NCBI GenBank assembly: GCA_002373855.1
Contig: DFKO01000142.1
Span: 1 to 8,461 of the forward strand
Direction of reading: 5' to 3'
Origin: Lachnospiraceae bacterium UBA3643
GTDB taxonomy: Bacteria > Bacillota > Clostridia > Lachnospirales > Lachnospiraceae
DNA: 8,461 nucleotides
Positions within the stretch are counted from its first letter, which is position 1. Every line of letters begins with the position of its first letter. This document shows, piece by piece, positions 7,701 through 8,461 of this stretch. Below the pieces are notes generated by a model. It ran no database searches and was not told where the DNA came from. It saw nothing but the letters and a program-made list of their open reading frames with translations. Position numbers and translations under genes: made by a program.

Positions 7701-8415
7701 CAGCAGATACCAAAGCAGTATCGCCTTCATCAGCTCTGACATCAATAGCAACAGCCAGCATGCTTAAAGGAATGATAAATGCGAGGAACATGCCGACTGT
7801 TTTTTTTGCATTGCTGAACTCACGGTGTTTCTCCATTGTCTTTTCTGCATCATCCGCGCCATTTATTTTTTTAATAAAAAGGTAATAAATTTTTATACAT
7901 ACAAATAAAATGCCAAGGGTCAAAACCTTGTCGGCAAAATCAAGGTAAAATTCTCCGAGGAAATAACTGATAAGGGGATGAAGTCCCCTCTCTATAAAGA
8001 AACTACTGACGCCATCACCCCAGACATTACCTGTGGCTCCGTCATATAATAAAATATTTAAAGGGGTTGAAATGAAAATAGACGCAACAGCAACTATTGT
8101 GCTGGTGAGCATCACGCCAAATATAGACTGAAGACGTCCCTTCTTTGTGGAAATACCTACAATAAAACCTATGGCAACGCTGGTGATGCCGTAGATGATG
8201 ACACCGTCTGTGAAAATTCCGTAAATAAGGTTGCCCGCAAGACCAACTATGGCTCCGGGGTATGAACCGAGTATATAAGCTACAAGAACCGTCCCCAGAG
8301 AATCAAGCCATAAAGGCCAGCCAAAATGAGCTGCAACGCCCTTGCCGATAACATTTATAAGAGTGCCATACACGATAAGCATGACAACTTTAAAAATACT
8401 TATTTCCTTTTTCAT
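4744..8415 (-). CDS. Membrane sensor with ECF-S-like N-terminus, double propeller, Y_Y_Y and HD-GYP c-di-GMP phosphodiesterase domain
   Basis: A 1223-residue sensor expected to hydrolyse c-di-GMP in the cytoplasm in response to an outside signal. Residues 1-182 hold about six helices with LDSLGTVLVAYILG and PGAIVGLAGNLIYGI, resembling an ECF-transporter S component. A signal-anchor-like helix (206-226) and an acidic linker (228-255) follow. From 283 to 855 I count 14 propeller repeats, clearest at GVLWVGTYAGLYRY (292-305), GRMWIGTNDNGL (330-341) and GNLWFASSRIGLLRL (538-552): two seven-bladed Reg_prop propellers. A Y_Y_Y domain (about 865-968), one helix (977-1000), a short coiled coil (1001-1030) and HD-GYP (about 1033-1205) complete it. 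The catalytic residues look intact: H1044, HDIGKIGIPD (H1076, D1077, K1080), H1105, HHERFDGTGYP (1129-1139) and D1158. N1040 occupies a position that is Glu in the tri-metal type, so a two-metal site is likelier. With six N-terminal helices, the propellers lie outside and HD-GYP inside. It heads an operon with the BMP gene; GGGAGA (8421-8426) is the ribosome binding site. Confidence 0.9.
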   Translation of the reverse strand: MKKEISIFKVVMLIVYGTLINVIGKGVAAHFGWPLWLDSLGTVLVAYILGSYPGAIVGLAGNLIYGIFTDGVIIYGITSVAIGFIVGISTKKGRLQSIFGVMLTSTIVAVASIFISTPLNILLYDGATGNVWGDGVSSFFIERGLHPLISYFLGEFYLDFADKVLTLGILFVCIKIYYLFIKKINGADDAEKTMEKHREFSNAKKTVGMFLAFIIPLSMLAVAIDVRADEGDTALVSAETDEDADTAPDNDTEAGQIVSKVDEMYSYVQTVYSSKNGLSCGEANDIAGTPDGVLWVGTYAGLYRYNGRSFTLMDYDSVKNVNCLYIDKEGRMWIGTNDNGLSLCINEKISNVLDRSNGLPSNSVRSIVLSSDGYYYVGTSDSLQIIELNNGLQILDTISDVNYAYDLSADKNGNVAAVTYSGDLYLLNNCEIVNHMEPDSRHGIHMCSYFDEDGLLYVAYSDSVVIVYDISGGDFEKIDEYDFSNLAGINKLYMASNGTIYACGEKGIGYIRADKTTGKVYPTNFQSSIDSMTEDYQGNLWFASSRIGLLRLSKSPFYDFYGAAGRVANVVNAVTKWNGNIYAGTDSGIDCFNEDSGIFIDDEITKEFEGLRIRCVYTDTSENLWICTYGRGLFCIDKNGIFTEYSQENGKFCDWVRVVMEMSDGTIVSAGDAGLIFIKDKKIVSSLSMDELGISAIILNLCEGIDGSLLIGTDGDGIVCCSDGEVKKIIDEDNGLSSGVVLRIKKTSTDNGYFIITSNGISYMNAVGQITNISDFPYSNNYDLEIDNGNVYVLGSAGIYIVKESELISANKINDYVLLDSSRGLEFSLTVNAHNYMSDDGMLYLPGDTGVYRLNLYDFGSMQKSYRMKMSYINVDGVDYPVERGTDIVIPRDSVRVTLYPEIINYTLEDPTIMYTMQGVDGTFISVPLSEFSAISYTGLHTGENVFTLYVLSSSGEILEESTYVIYKESAFWDNKEFFIYLYVLTGLTIIWFTWMIARIAFRHTLEIKQKELNIAKQQVQMGNETIMAIARTVDAKDENTSQHSQRVSDYSELIAIEMGLSADECENLRKAALLHDIGKIGIPDSILNKPARLNDDEYEIMKTHVTRGAEILKDFTMVERAAEGAKYHHERFDGTGYPEGLKGYKIPLYGRIIGVADAFDAMTQNRVYRKRLTVDFALNELKKCSGTQFDPDIADIMIKLVKNETITIDKNGNVIINKDGAE

Positions 8416-8420
8416 TTAAT

Positions 8421-8426
8421 TCTCCC
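8421..8426 (-). promoter_or_regulatory. Ribosome binding site of the HD-GYP sensor gene, inside a small dyad
   Basis: GGGAGA on the minus strand, five nt before the ATG at 8415, supports this start. Its GGGA is part of a 5-bp inverted repeat: TCCCA (8438-8434 in transcript order) pairs with TGGGA (8427-8423) across six nt. If the leader includes both arms, the hairpin would cover the ribosome binding site. Confidence 0.6.
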
Positions 8427-8440
8427 ACTCTAATGGGATT

Positions 8441-8449
8441 ATTTTATCA
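8441..8449 (-). promoter_or_regulatory. Candidate extended -10 promoter of the HD-GYP/BMP operon
   Basis: Minus strand TGATAAAAT (TGn plus TAAAAT) resembles the candidate rnf promoter element at 2289-2297. Transcription would begin near 8434, giving a leader of about 20 nt. The window ends 12 bp further upstream, so any -35 is outside and an upstream co-transcribed gene cannot be excluded. Confidence 0.4.
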
Positions 8450-8461
8450 AATTTGAAGAGC

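Noticed and set aside
1..8461. Mobile element, prophage, CRISPR or defence island
   Set aside because: No transposase, integrase, direct-repeat array or terminal repeats are seen. All five genes are of ordinary chromosomal types.

Overview
The window looks like chromosomal DNA of an anaerobic Firmicute, most likely a Lachnospiraceae-type Clostridia (Butyrivibrio/Roseburia-like). This placement is inferred from the Rnf complex in the order rnfC-rnfD, a YprB-type nuclease, moderate GC with AT-rich intergenic DNA, GGAG/GAGG ribosome binding sites, and a BMP-family protein paired with a c-di-GMP enzyme. There is no rRNA, tRNA, CRISPR array, insertion sequence or phage gene. About 97% of the window is coding.

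Left block (1-2229, minus strand): the first two genes of an rnf operon. rnfC is complete and rnfD runs off the left edge. The remaining subunits (usually rnfG, E, A, B) should lie just outside. The complex couples electron transfer between ferredoxin and NAD to ion pumping across the membrane.

Middle (2230-3524): an AT-rich divergent promoter region of about 180 bp. It has a candidate promoter for each direction and an 8-bp inverted repeat between them. It is followed by a plus-strand gene for a DEDD/RNase H-like exonuclease-domain protein (YprB-like). That gene converges on the next operon with only 20 bp between stop codons.

Right block (3545-8415, minus strand): a two-gene operon and the most interesting part. 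The first gene encodes a 1223-residue membrane protein. From the N-terminus it has a six-helix region resembling an ECF-transporter S component, a second signal-anchor-like helix, an acidic linker, about 14 propeller repeats (two seven-bladed propellers), a Y_Y_Y domain, a membrane helix, a short coiled coil and a complete HD-GYP domain. The second gene starts on the last base of the first gene's stop codon (TAATG). It encodes a membrane-anchored BMP-family substrate-binding protein with no ABC permease or ATPase beside it in the window. My reading is an extracellular ligand-sensing module that controls c-di-GMP breakdown, with the BMP protein as a possible ligand-presenting partner. The domains are seen in the sequence; the partnership and the ligand are inference.
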